From an uncultured Clostridia bacterium (lineage in GTDB: Bacteria; Bacillota; Clostridia; UBA1381), in contig CAKSIJ010000013.1 in assembly GCA_934462715.1 (NCBI GenBank), positions 24,128 through 88,127 of the forward strand: 64,000 nt of DNA. The letters are read 5' to 3'. The notes beneath the pieces are model-generated. The model had not been told where the DNA came from and did not search any database. It saw only the letters and a program-made list of their open reading frames with translations. Below are positions 1 to 7,677 of this stretch, in pieces. Numbering within the stretch: position 1 is the stretch's first letter; each line of letters begins with the position of its first letter. A program made the translations under genes and the position numbers.

Positions 1-809
1 ATCATTTCAACGTTTTTGCCTTTTCTCAAAAGAATGTTTCTTGCTGCGGCATACTGATAGCACATATTCTTGTCCAAATCGTCAGTGCTGTATTCTTCTC
101 TTGCGTCGGCAGCGCCCCTCATGATTGCGTCGATGTCAATTCCGGCTGCGGCAATAGGCAAAAGTCCTACCGCGGTAAGCACCGAGAATCTTCCTCCGAC
201 ATTATCGGGGATTACAAAGCTTTCATAGCCCTCTGCGTCCGCAAGAGTCTTTAAAGCGCCTTTTTCTTTGTCTGTAGTGGCATAAATTCTCTTTTTCGCT
301 TCTTCTTTTCCGTATTTCTTTTCAAGCAATTCCTTGAAAATACGGAAAGCGATTGCAGGCTCTGTTGTTGTTCCGGACTTTGATATTACGTTTACTGAAA
401 TATCCTTGCCCTCAACAGCTCCAAGAAGGTCTGCAAGATAAGTTGAGCTAATGCTGTTTCCTGCATATAAAATTGCAGGACCGTTTCTTTTCTCTTTATC
501 TATAACATTATAAAAAGAATTTGTAAGCATCTCGATTGCCGCTCTTGCTCCCAAATAAGAGCCTCCGATTCCGATAACAACCAAAACATCGCTGTCCGAA
601 CGGATTTTTTCCGCAGCCTTTTTGATTCTTGCAAATTCTTCCTTGTCATAATTAACAGGTAAATCAACCCATCCGAGAAAATCATTTCCCGCACCGGTTC
701 CGTTGTGCAGCATATTGTGCGCCGCCTTAACAAATTCCTTCATTCCGTCAAATTCGTGTTGCGAAATAAAAGGAGCAGCCTTTGAATAATCAAAAACCAA
801 ACTATTCAT
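1..809 (-). CDS. pgi: Glucose-6-phosphate isomerase, N-terminal part (runs off window)
   Basis: The first 269 codons of phosphoglucose isomerase, which interconverts glucose-6-phosphate and fructose-6-phosphate in the cytoplasm. The reading frame is open to the window edge, so the C-terminal part lies outside. The sugar-isomerase phosphate-binding signatures are visible: VIGIGGSYLGARA around residue 75 and VISKSGTTTEPA around residue 135, followed by VGGRFSVLTAVGLLP, which is diagnostic of the bacterial enzyme. I chose the ATG at 809 because a GGAG lies 8 bases upstream; an in-frame ATG at 815 sits too close to it. It is transcribed alone, divergently from ruvX, from the promoter at 843-871. 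Confidence 0.95.
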   Translation of the reverse strand, partial: MNSLVFDYSKAAPFISQHEFDGMKEFVKAAHNMLHNGTGAGNDFLGWVDLPVNYDKEEFARIKKAAEKIRSDSDVLVVIGIGGSYLGARAAIEMLTNSFYNVIDKEKRNGPAILYAGNSISSTYLADLLGAVEGKDISVNVISKSGTTTEPAIAFRIFKELLEKKYGKEEAKKRIYATTDKEKGALKTLADAEGYESFVIPDNVGGRFSVLTAVGLLPIAAAGIDIDAIMRGAADAREEYSTDDLDKNMCYQYAAARNILLRKGKNVEM

Positions 810-842
810 TTTCATCACTCCAAATAAAATATCTACATTTAT

Positions 843-871
843 ATTTTAATACATTTTTCTCCTAAAATCAA
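843..871 (-). promoter_or_regulatory. Sigma-A-type promoter for pgi
   Basis: On the minus strand TTGATT and TAAAAT are separated by exactly 17 bases and lie about 35 bases before the pgi start. Confidence 0.6.
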
Positions 872-995
872 GTATATTTTTAACTTTTTATTACTTTAAT
901 CTATTCTTTACAAATTATTCATATTAATATGCATAGATTGAACAATAAAAATGATATTTAAAGGTCGCCTCGGAGAAAAAAATTGTTATTTTTAC

Positions 996-1024
996 TTGCA
1001 CAATTCTTTGAAATATAGTATAAT
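996..1024 (+). promoter_or_regulatory. Sigma-A-type promoter for ruvX
   Basis: TTGCAC (996-1001), a 17-base spacer and TATAAT (1019-1024) stand about 60 bases before the ruvX start. Confidence 0.75.
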
Positions 1025-1084
1025 AAATAAAACAAGCGGTTGTAAATCTTTTTTTTGCAATTACGCAGCTGCCGGAGGTATCTT

Positions 1085-1507
1085 ATGAGAATAATGGGAA
1101 TAGATTACGGTGATTCGAGAGTTGGGCTTGCAATAAGCGACCTGATGGGCTGGACTGCCCAGGGAATCGGCACTGTAGCAAATCACGGAATGAAAAATCT
1201 TATTTCCGAAATTGAAAAATCGATCAAGGAATATAACCCCGAAAAAATCGTTATCGGTCTGCCGAAAAATATGGACGGCAGCTCCGGCTTCAGAGTTGAT
1301 GAAACTCATAAATTTGCCGACGCTCTCAAAGCCGTTTACAGCGGTGAAATCGTATTCTGTGATGAAAGACTTACAACCGTCGGTGCGGCAAATATTCTCA
1401 ACGCTACCAACACAAGAGGTAAAAAAAGAAAGAATGTTATAGACACCGTTTCTGCCTGTCTTATACTTGAAACCTATCTTGAAAGCCACAGAGGGTCTGT
1501 GCTGTAA
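1085..1507 (+). CDS. ruvX: RuvX/YqgF family, putative Holliday junction resolvase / pre-16S rRNA nuclease
   Basis: A 140-residue RNase H-fold protein, the usual length for YqgF. The N-terminal MGIDYGDSRVGLAISD motif carries the first catalytic Asp, VIGLPKNMDG is the central strand, and CDERLTTVGAANIL near residue 95 is the family signature. The family is described as a Holliday-junction resolvase and as a nuclease trimming 16S rRNA precursors; the sequence does not decide between these roles. The ATG at 1085 was chosen because GGAGG lies 6 bases upstream and the known N-terminus aligns there; an in-frame start at 1055 would precede the ribosome-binding site. A weak terminator follows. Confidence 0.93.
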   Translation: MRIMGIDYGDSRVGLAISDLMGWTAQGIGTVANHGMKNLISEIEKSIKEYNPEKIVIGLPKNMDGSSGFRVDETHKFADALKAVYSGEIVFCDERLTTVGAANILNATNTRGKKRKNVIDTVSACLILETYLESHRGSVL

Positions 1508-1530
1508 TATTTTTAACCGATATTGTTAAT

Positions 1531-1568
1531 CCGAAAAAGACAACCCATGACTGTTATCTTTTTTGGGC
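1531..1568. terminator. Possible terminator between ruvX and csoR remnant
   Basis: An imperfect A/T-rich stem pairs CCGAAAAAGACAAC with GTTATCTTTTTTGG around a 7-8-base loop. It lies between convergent genes and could act on both strands, but the stem is weak. Confidence 0.35.
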
Positions 1569-1610
1569 AAAATTTTGTTTTCGCTGTAATTATGTCTGTT
1601 TTATTTTAAA

Positions 1611-1885
1611 CTACTTCATATGGGCAAAGCGTTCAACCGCTTTTGCAAAGCTTTCTATCGTTTTGTCGCTGTCCCCGTGTTCGATACCGTCACGGACGCA
1701 GTGCTTCAAATGTCCCTCAAGCACAACCTGTCCGGCTTTATGCAGTGCGGATTTTGCCGCGTTAATCTGTGACAAAATATCCTCGCAAGGTATATCTTGT
1801 CTATCATTTTGTCTATTGCCTGTATCTGACCGATTATTCTGCTCAGTCTGTTGTGCAGATTCTCGTAATCCATACATTGCTTCAT
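1611..1885 (-). pseudogene. csoR: CsoR-family (DUF156) metal-sensing repressor, frameshifted
   Basis: Two frames together give a full CsoR-type regulator. From the ATG at 1885 one frame encodes an N-terminus with HNRLSRIIGQIQAIDKMID, the conserved first helix. After about 30 codons the homology jumps frame to PCEDILSQINAAKSAL and GHLKHCV. The metal ligands of CsoR (Cys in PCED, His and Cys in GHLKHC) are all in the second frame. The break is at GACAAGATATACC near 1800, where one extra base would restore a single frame. It may be a real mutation or a base-calling error in a short A run. The family represses copper-efflux genes, but none is adjacent. The operator and promoter upstream are intact. 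Confidence 0.8.
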
Positions 1886-1900
1886 AAAAAATCATCTCCG

Positions 1901-1922
1901 CATATACCGCTGTGGGTATATG
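1901..1922. promoter_or_regulatory. CsoR-type operator (perfect 8-bp inverted repeat)
   Basis: CATATACC (1901-1908) and GGTATATG (1915-1922) are perfect inverted arms around a 6-base centre. This matches the TATACC...GGTATA style of known CsoR sites and sits directly downstream of the minus-strand -10 box, where it would allow autorepression. Confidence 0.7.
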
Positions 1923-1925
1923 TAT

Positions 1926-1954
1926 ATTATAATTGTTTTTTAACCGAATGTCAA
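1926..1954 (-). promoter_or_regulatory. Strong promoter for the csoR remnant
   Basis: Consensus TTGACA and TATAAT boxes with a 17-base spacer on the minus strand; the operator overlaps the expected transcription start. Confidence 0.8.
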
Positions 1955-2083
1955 ATATGTGAGAATGATTCGGATAACATTTTAAAAAAAATTAATTTTG
2001 CACATAAAAAAGTGCATCAATGTCAAAAATATACTTAAATTCAAATTATTTGTTTTTTGTTTTACGAAAGGAGATTTTTTGCC

Positions 2084-2554
2084 ATGAAAACAATCAGCAG
2101 CAAAAGGATTACAGCAATAATTTTGATTATCCTTACATTGACGGCAATGCTGTCCGCCATGATTATCTGCAGGGTTTCGGCAGAAACGGGCAGAAGTGCG
2201 TCGGACGTTCAGCTTATTGCCCGTGCGGTCAACGGAGAAGCAAGGGGCGAGCCGTACGAGGGTCAGGTTGCGGTAGCGGCGGTTATACTTAATCGTGTTA
2301 AACATTCGTCTTTTCCCAACTCAATATCGGGAGTTATCTATCAGCCGGGTGCTTTCACCGCCGTTTCGGACGGTCAGATCAATGTGCCGATCGCTTCGGA
2401 TTCGACGGTCTATAAAGCATGCCAGGACGCTATGAACGGCTGGGATCCCACAGGCGGCGCCATTTACTACTTCAATCCCGACACGGCTACAAACAAGTGG
2501 ATATGGTCAAGGACATTCATCAAACAAATCGGTAAACACCGCTTCTGCAAATAA
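2084..2554 (+). CDS. sleB: SleB/CwlJ-type spore cortex-lytic cell wall hydrolase
   Basis: A 156-residue Hydrolase_2 family protein that cleaves cortex peptidoglycan during spore germination. An N-terminal hydrophobic segment at about residues 7-28 is a signal or membrane anchor. The catalytic domain starts at about residue 40 with DVQLIARAVNGEARGEPYEGQ (the family's catalytic Glu region) and ends in GAIYYFNPDTATNKWIW. It lacks the N-terminal peptidoglycan-binding domain found in longer SleB proteins. The ATG at 2084 has AGGAG 10 bases upstream. The gene is followed at 45 bases by ypeB, the known partner required for SleB stability, which supports the spore role. Confidence 0.92.
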   Translation: MKTISSKRITAIILIILTLTAMLSAMIICRVSAETGRSASDVQLIARAVNGEARGEPYEGQVAVAAVILNRVKHSSFPNSISGVIYQPGAFTAVSDGQINVPIASDSTVYKACQDAMNGWDPTGGAIYYFNPDTATNKWIWSRTFIKQIGKHRFCK

Positions 2555-2599
2555 TCACGCTCATCATTATGAATAAACAAAAAGAAAGGAACAATATCA

Positions 2600-3964
2600 A
2601 TGACTACATCAATATCAAGACGCAGATACATTTACTGGGCATTGGGTGCCGTAATTGCAATATTGGCGGTACTTTTGATTTACTATTGCACTCAGACAAG
2701 AAAGCTTAAAAATCAAGTGGAAAACAACTACAACAGAGCATTTCATGAGCTTGTAAACTATGTTGACGATATAGACACTCTTTTGCAGAAAACAATGCTC
2801 GTTTCAAGTGCGGAGCAAATGAGCACTCTTTCCTCGGAATTGTTCAGACAGTCCTCTGCGGCAAAGGCTTGTCTGGGACAGCTGCCCGTTTCGCAGGTAC
2901 AGCTTGAAAACACCGAAAAATTTTTGTCACAGGTCGGAGATTACACCTATATGCTATCCCAGGAGGTAATATCCGACCGCGAAATGAGCGATGAGGAATA
3001 CAACACCCTGTCGGATCTCAGCACCTATGCGGCGTCTTTAAACGACAACCTCACAGCCATGCAGCAGGATATATATGACGGAAACATCAGCTTCGGAACG
3101 GTCGGTAAAAAATCCGGCGAATATTTGGATAATGCCGTGGAAGCCGCAGGCGGCGATGTTTTGTCGGACTTTGAAACCGTGGAAAAGGAATTTCAGGAAT
3201 ACCCGGCACTGATATATGACGGACCGTTTTCGGAGCATCTTGAAAGAATGAAGCCTGCAATGACTGACGGTCTGGAAACAAAAAGCAGCGATGAGGTTCT
3301 CAAAAACGCAAAAGCTTTTTTGGGCGAACGGGGAGATAATCTCGGCTTTACCGGAGAAAGTCAGAATATACCTCTTGAAGCTTACTCGTATTCCGCAAAT
3401 TACGAGGACAGAGAAATCTATATCAGCATGACGAAAAAGGGCGGTTATCCGATATATTTTCTTGACACAAGAAACGTTGGAGAAGAAGAGCTTTCTTTCG
3501 GCGAAGCAACGCAGAAAGCCACCGAATTTTTAAATTCAAAAGGCTTTACCTCAATGACTCAAAGCTATTATGAAAAAACCGACGGCATTGCAACGATCAA
3601 CTTTGCCTACAAGCAGGGTAACGTGGTATGCTATTCCGATCTGATTAAAATCAAGGTTGCGCTTGATAACGGTGAGATTCTCGGAATGGAGGCTCACGGA
3701 TATATGATGAATCACAGACACAGAAACACAGAACCCTTAAAGCTCGGCACTGCGGAAGCAAAAGCGTGCGTAAACAAGCATTTAAAGGTTGAAGCAACAT
3801 CGGTGGCTCTGATTCCCAAGGACAGCAAAAGAGAGGTTTTGTGTTATGAGTTTAAGGGAAATCATTCCGGAAGAAACTTTCTTGTTTATATCAATGCTCA
3901 GACAGGTAAGGAGGAAAAGATTTTAATGCTCATAGAATCCGATGAGGGTATATTGACCGTATAA
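2600..3964 (+). CDS. ypeB: Germination protein YpeB
   Basis: A 454-residue protein, the standard YpeB length. One membrane segment at about residues 10-28 anchors it. A helical N-terminal region (about 35-215) includes ENNYNRAFHELVNYVDDIDTLLQK, typical of YpeB. The C-terminal half contains PepSY-type repeats, for example AFLGERGDNLGFTG and ATEFLNSKGFTSM. YpeB sits in the spore inner membrane and stabilises SleB; the preceding gene is sleB, so the two form the usual operon. AAAGGAA lies upstream of the ATG. A strong hairpin follows the stop codon. Confidence 0.95.
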   Translation: MTTSISRRRYIYWALGAVIAILAVLLIYYCTQTRKLKNQVENNYNRAFHELVNYVDDIDTLLQKTMLVSSAEQMSTLSSELFRQSSAAKACLGQLPVSQVQLENTEKFLSQVGDYTYMLSQEVISDREMSDEEYNTLSDLSTYAASLNDNLTAMQQDIYDGNISFGTVGKKSGEYLDNAVEAAGGDVLSDFETVEKEFQEYPALIYDGPFSEHLERMKPAMTDGLETKSSDEVLKNAKAFLGERGDNLGFTGESQNIPLEAYSYSANYEDREIYISMTKKGGYPIYFLDTRNVGEEELSFGEATQKATEFLNSKGFTSMTQSYYEKTDGIATINFAYKQGNVVCYSDLIKIKVALDNGEILGMEAHGYMMNHRHRNTEPLKLGTAEAKACVNKHLKVEATSVALIPKDSKREVLCYEFKGNHSGRNFLVYINAQTGKEEKILMLIESDEGILTV

Positions 3965-3980
3965 CAAATCAAAACTATAA

Positions 3981-4013
3981 ATGCCGCAGACAGCCTTTTT
4001 CTGTCTGCGGCAT
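3981..4013. terminator. Hairpin terminator between convergent ypeB and uxaC
   Basis: ATGCCGCAGACAG and CTGTCTGCGGCAT form a perfect 13-bp stem around a 7-base loop. The minus strand has a T-rich tail; the plus strand lacks a clean T run, so it probably serves uxaC best. Confidence 0.7.
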
Positions 4014-4021
4014 ACAATTCT

Positions 4022-5380
4022 TCAGAATTTAAAATATTCCTTTGCATTTTTGTAGCTTATTCCCTCTACAACGGTTCTGAGCGCTTCTCTGTCGTTCGGA
4101 TATTCTCCGTCCTCCACCCAGGAGCCTATAAGGTTGCACATGATTCTTCTGAAATACTCATGTCTGGGATAGGAAACAAAACTTCTGCTGTCGGTAAGCA
4201 TACCTATAAATTTTCCGAGTATTCCGAGGTTTGCAAGCGCTTTCATCTGCTCCTCCATGCCGTCCCTCTGATCATTGAACCACCAGCCGGAGCCGAGCTG
4301 AAGCTTCCCGGCTATAGGACCGCTCTGAAAATTCCCGATCATTGAAGCGAGAACATAGTTATCCTTTTTGTTAAGAGAGTAAAGTATTGTTTTCGGCAGT
4401 GAATTTTCCTTTTCAAGACTGTCGAGCAGATGCGACAGATTTTCGGCAACCGGATAATCATGAATAGAGTCAAAACCGGTGTCTGCGCCTATTTTCTCAA
4501 ACATTTTTGTGTTGTTGTTTCTTATAGCGCCCATATGAATCTGCCATGCCCAGCCAAGACGTGAATATTCCTTTGCGCAGTGTCTGATTACAGCGGTCTT
4601 GTATATATCCTCCTCGTCTCTTGTCAGGCTTGCGCCGTTCATTTTCTTTTCAAATACCTCTGCCGCATTGCCCTCCCTGTACGGAACATATTCCACACCG
4701 TGGTCGGACAGTCTTCCGCCGACAGAGTTAAAGTATTCAATTCTTGATGTAAGCCATTTCAGCAGCCCATCAAAGTCCTTTACTCCGGTTTTTGCTATAT
4801 ATCCGCAGAAATCCTTTTTACCTATTTCAACGCACTTATCCGGTCGGAAGGTTGGCAGAACTTTTGTTGAAAAGCCTTTGAGCTGCCTGTGATATTCCAA
4901 ATCATCGCACGGATCATCTGTAGTGCAGACAACCTCAACATTTGATTTTGTTATGAGTGACTGCGCTCTGAAATCCTCCTGTCCGAGCAGTTCATTGCAC
5001 CTGTCCCATATCTTTTTACAGTTAGCTTCGTTTAAAATATCATCCGTTCCGAAATATCTTTTAAGCTCAAGGTGAGTCCAGTGATACAGCGGATTGCCTA
5101 TCAGAAGCGGCATTGTTGCGGCAAAACGGCGGAATTTTTCATAATCATCGGCATTTCCCGTTATGTATTCTTCGTCAATTCCGTTCGAGCGCATCTGCCG
5201 CCACTTGTAATGATCTCCTCCCAAAAACAGATCGTACGCATTTTTGAATTTGTAGTTTTCGGCTATCTGCTTTGGATTCAGATGGCAGTGATAATCTATT
5301 ATCGGCAGATCCTTTGCAAAATCATTGTACAGGCTTACCGCCGTTTTATTTTTTAACATAAAGTTATCATCAAGAAACAT
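4022..5380 (-). CDS. uxaC: Glucuronate isomerase
   Basis: A 452-residue uronate isomerase converting D-glucuronate to D-fructuronate (and galacturonate to tagaturonate), the entry step of uronic acid catabolism in the cytoplasm. Family signatures include PIIDYHCHLNPKQIAEN near residue 27 (metal-binding HxH), FLGGDHYKWRQMRSNGI, and LTDSRSFVSYPRHEYFRRI near the C-terminus. The protein begins at an ATG preceded by GAGGGAG. It is a single gene with its own promoter and terminator; the other hexuronate-pathway genes are not in the window. It fits the pectin or glycan-degrading character of the rest of the region. Confidence 0.96.
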   Translation of the reverse strand: MFLDDNFMLKNKTAVSLYNDFAKDLPIIDYHCHLNPKQIAENYKFKNAYDLFLGGDHYKWRQMRSNGIDEEYITGNADDYEKFRRFAATMPLLIGNPLYHWTHLELKRYFGTDDILNEANCKKIWDRCNELLGQEDFRAQSLITKSNVEVVCTTDDPCDDLEYHRQLKGFSTKVLPTFRPDKCVEIGKKDFCGYIAKTGVKDFDGLLKWLTSRIEYFNSVGGRLSDHGVEYVPYREGNAAEVFEKKMNGASLTRDEEDIYKTAVIRHCAKEYSRLGWAWQIHMGAIRNNNTKMFEKIGADTGFDSIHDYPVAENLSHLLDSLEKENSLPKTILYSLNKKDNYVLASMIGNFQSGPIAGKLQLGSGWWFNDQRDGMEEQMKALANLGILGKFIGMLTDSRSFVSYPRHEYFRRIMCNLIGSWVEDGEYPNDREALRTVVEGISYKNAKEYFKF

Positions 5381-5432
5381 ATTTTCTCCCTCTTTCGTTT
5401 TTTATTTGAATGCTTATACTCCCTCTTGCTTA

Positions 5433-5461
5433 ATTATATTATTCCGCCCTCAAATTGTAAA
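5433..5461 (-). promoter_or_regulatory. Promoter for uxaC
   Basis: On the minus strand TTTACA and TATAAT are separated by 17 bases, ending about 50 bases before the uxaC ATG. Confidence 0.75.
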
Positions 5462-5510
5462 GCGAATCAAAAAAATATGTCAATATAATGCATAAAAGAG
5501 CAAATATAAT

Positions 5511-5543
5511 AAAAGACGGCTGTACAATGCTTCATGCACAGCC
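5511..5543 (-). terminator. Terminator of the pseudouridine synthase gene
   Basis: GGCTGT (5518-5523) pairs with ACAGCC (5538-5543); read on the minus strand the hairpin is followed by TCTTTTATTATATTTG. Confidence 0.6.
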
Positions 5544-5563
5544 GCCGTATATATTTCATAAAA

Positions 5564-6520
5564 TCAAAAACCGAGCCTTTCAAGGAAATCAACCTTTTCA
5601 ACCGAAAAGCTTTTTCCGTTCAGATATTCAAGCTCACCGGCGTCGGTTGTAAATTCAAATAAAATCTTGTACGAGCATAATGCCTGCGTTGTCATTCCCA
5701 GGCTTTTATTTGTTTTATTGATTCCGTACTTTCCGTCCCCGGCAAGCGGATGGCCGATATGAGCCATATGCGCCCTGATCTGATGCGTTCTTCCCGTTAT
5801 AAGGTCAACCTCGACAAGTGACAGATTATTTTTTTCTTTCAATACCCTATATTTTGTTATAACGGTTTTAGTTCCCGGCTTTGAATAATCGCTTATATAT
5901 ACTCTTTTTTCCTTTTCATCTTTAAAAAGAAACCCTCTCAATTCGCCCTGCTTTTTTTCAAAAATTCCGCAGGCTGCGCACAGATACAGCTTTTTAAGTT
6001 CTCTGTCCTTAATTTTTTGGTTCATGACCCGCAAAGCCTCGGCATTTTTTGCCGCAATCACAATTCCGGAGGTGTTTCTGTCCAGTCTGTTGCACAATGA
6101 CGGAGTAAAAGTATTTTCCTTTTCGGGTACATATTCACCTTTTTTATACAGATACCCTTTTATTCTGTCTATAAGCGTGTTTTCGCTTCCGTCATCGTCC
6201 GCATGAACGCATACGCCGGCTTTTTTGTTTACCAGCATTATATTTTCATCTTCATAAATTATGTCAATATCGGTATCCGCCCTCAGATATGCGTCGTCGG
6301 CAGCATTTTTCTCAAAAAATTCGTCTTTTAAAAACAGCTTAAGCTCATCGCCCTCATGCAGTCTGAAAGCTCCGTCTTTTATATGCTTGCCGTTTACCTT
6401 TACGCAGTCCTTTCTCAGACTTTTGTAGAGCATTGTCTGCGGCATTGACGGACAAAGTTTTGTAAGAAACTTATCAAGCCGCTGGTCTTTATCGTTTTTC
6501 CCTATAATAACCTCTCTCAT
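5564..6520 (-). CDS. RluA-family pseudouridine synthase (RluC/RluD-like)
   Basis: A 318-residue RNA pseudouridine synthase. An N-terminal S4 RNA-binding domain spans about residues 12-70 (DQRLDKFLTKLCPSMP, CVKVNGKHIKDG). The catalytic domain follows, with the RluA-family motif NRLDRNTSGIVIAAKN near residue 145 containing the catalytic Asp, and LITGRTHQIRAHMAHIGHPLAGD near residue 240. Such enzymes isomerise uridines in 23S rRNA or tRNA; which site is modified cannot be told from the sequence. The ATG has AGAGG upstream. It is divergent from the YesL-like gene, and both appear to be fired by one symmetric promoter. Confidence 0.92.
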   Translation of the reverse strand: MREVIIGKNDKDQRLDKFLTKLCPSMPQTMLYKSLRKDCVKVNGKHIKDGAFRLHEGDELKLFLKDEFFEKNAADDAYLRADTDIDIIYEDENIMLVNKKAGVCVHADDDGSENTLIDRIKGYLYKKGEYVPEKENTFTPSLCNRLDRNTSGIVIAAKNAEALRVMNQKIKDRELKKLYLCAACGIFEKKQGELRGFLFKDEKEKRVYISDYSKPGTKTVITKYRVLKEKNNLSLVEVDLITGRTHQIRAHMAHIGHPLAGDGKYGINKTNKSLGMTTQALCSYKILFEFTTDAGELEYLNGKSFSVEKVDFLERLGF

Positions 6521-6620
6521 AATTACCTCTGTGACTGTACATATATTTTACCTAATATCATATTTTTTTCTCTAAAACAATATAATTACAAAAAAATAAC
6601 GTTTTTGTAAATTTTACTCG

Positions 6621-6662
6621 AAATATATTGTAACACACATTATTATATGATACAATATATTT
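6621..6662. promoter_or_regulatory. Symmetric bidirectional promoter
   Basis: Perfect 12-base inverted arms (AAATATATTGTA at 6621-6632, TACAATATATTT at 6651-6662). On the plus strand this gives TTGTAA-17-TACAAT for the YesL-like gene; on the minus strand TTGTAT-17-TACAAT for the pseudouridine synthase gene. Each -10 box is the complement of the opposing -35 region. Confidence 0.65.
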
Positions 6663-6704
6663 TATATATTTTTGTTATTTTTTTACGAGAGGAAGTATAA
6701 ATAA

Positions 6705-7610
6705 ATGGGTTTATTTTTTAATTATAACAAGCCCGGTCCGGGTGTTGACAAGGACGCACCCAAGAAAAAAGGCATTTTCAGATTTTTTGAAATATTCGGG
6801 AGAAAGATAGGCAAGCTGTTTCAGCTTAATGTGCTTTACTTTTTATGCTCTCTGCCGATTTTTGTATTGCTGTATCTGTATTTCATACCGTACATATCCG
6901 GTTTGTTCAGCAATATGCCGATAGCGGAGACAGGAATTTCGGAGGAAAACCTTTCAACATATCAGGCGATGATTACGCTGTTTCTTACCGTAATGTCGGT
7001 AACATTATACGGCTCGGGGCCTGCTTCATGTGCAGCAGCATATATAGAACGCTGCTTTGTAAGAGAACAGCACGCATGGATGATGTCCGATTTCTTCGGT
7101 AAATACAAGGAAAACTTTAAACAAGGCATGATTCTGTCGGTAATCGATATAGTCGCTACCGTTGCAGGCTTTTTCTCGATAGGATTTTACTACAGGCAGT
7201 TTACGGCTACCGGAAACAATCTCTGGTTTATACTCATGATTCTTCTGTTGCTTGCGGAATTTGTATATTCGTTTATGCACTGCTATATCTATCAGTTAAT
7301 GGTTACATTTGAGGACAAGCTCACTCATCACATAAAAAATGCGGTTTTGCTGACCTTTTCAACATTTCCGATGCTGCTTATACTGATTCTGGTAATTGCG
7401 GTAATCGCATATTTCCTGTATACCACCTTCGCACCGATGTTTGCTCTTATACTGTCATTCTTATGTCTGCTGACATTCCTGCGTTTTCCGATAGAATTTT
7501 ACACTTCTTCCGTAATTCAGAAAAAAATTCTTGACGGAATTACCCCGGACGATGAAGATTTTAAAGAAATTGAAACCAAAGATAACAATCAAAGCGGTAT
7601 TCAGCAATAA
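6705..7610 (+). CDS. YesL-like DUF624 membrane protein
   Basis: A 301-residue integral membrane protein. Five or six hydrophobic segments are visible (about residues 42-65, 90-110, 150-170, 180-205, 220-245 and 248-265). The N-terminal GRKIGKLFQLNVLYFLCSLPIF and the later GPASCAAAYIERCFVREQHAWMMSDFF match the DUF624/YesL family, usually found beside glycan ABC transporters of the LplB/LplC type. No transporter is next to it here, and its role is unknown. GAGAGGAAG precedes the ATG. The gene is expressed from the symmetric divergent promoter and lies 67 bases before mnmG. Confidence 0.8.
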   Translation: MGLFFNYNKPGPGVDKDAPKKKGIFRFFEIFGRKIGKLFQLNVLYFLCSLPIFVLLYLYFIPYISGLFSNMPIAETGISEENLSTYQAMITLFLTVMSVTLYGSGPASCAAAYIERCFVREQHAWMMSDFFGKYKENFKQGMILSVIDIVATVAGFFSIGFYYRQFTATGNNLWFILMILLLLAEFVYSFMHCYIYQLMVTFEDKLTHHIKNAVLLTFSTFPMLLILILVIAVIAYFLYTTFAPMFALILSFLCLLTFLRFPIEFYTSSVIQKKILDGITPDDEDFKEIETKDNNQSGIQQ

Positions 7611-7621
7611 ACCGCTTAAAG

Positions 7622-7670
7622 CCGGCAAATGCATTTTGCCGGAATCGCCGTATTATCGGCGGAATGGAGG
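7622..7670 (+). promoter_or_regulatory. Double stem-loop leader of mnmG with GGAATGGAGG
   Basis: A perfect hairpin (CCGGCAAA...TTTTGCCGG, 7622-7642) is followed by a small stem GCCG-TATTAT-CGGC (7647-7660) directly abutting GGAATGGAGG (7661-7670), the ribosome-binding site. The same stem/GGAAYGGAG arrangement recurs before four BMC genes. There is no T run, so this is not a terminator. Confidence 0.5.
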
Positions 7671-7677
7671 ACTTTAA

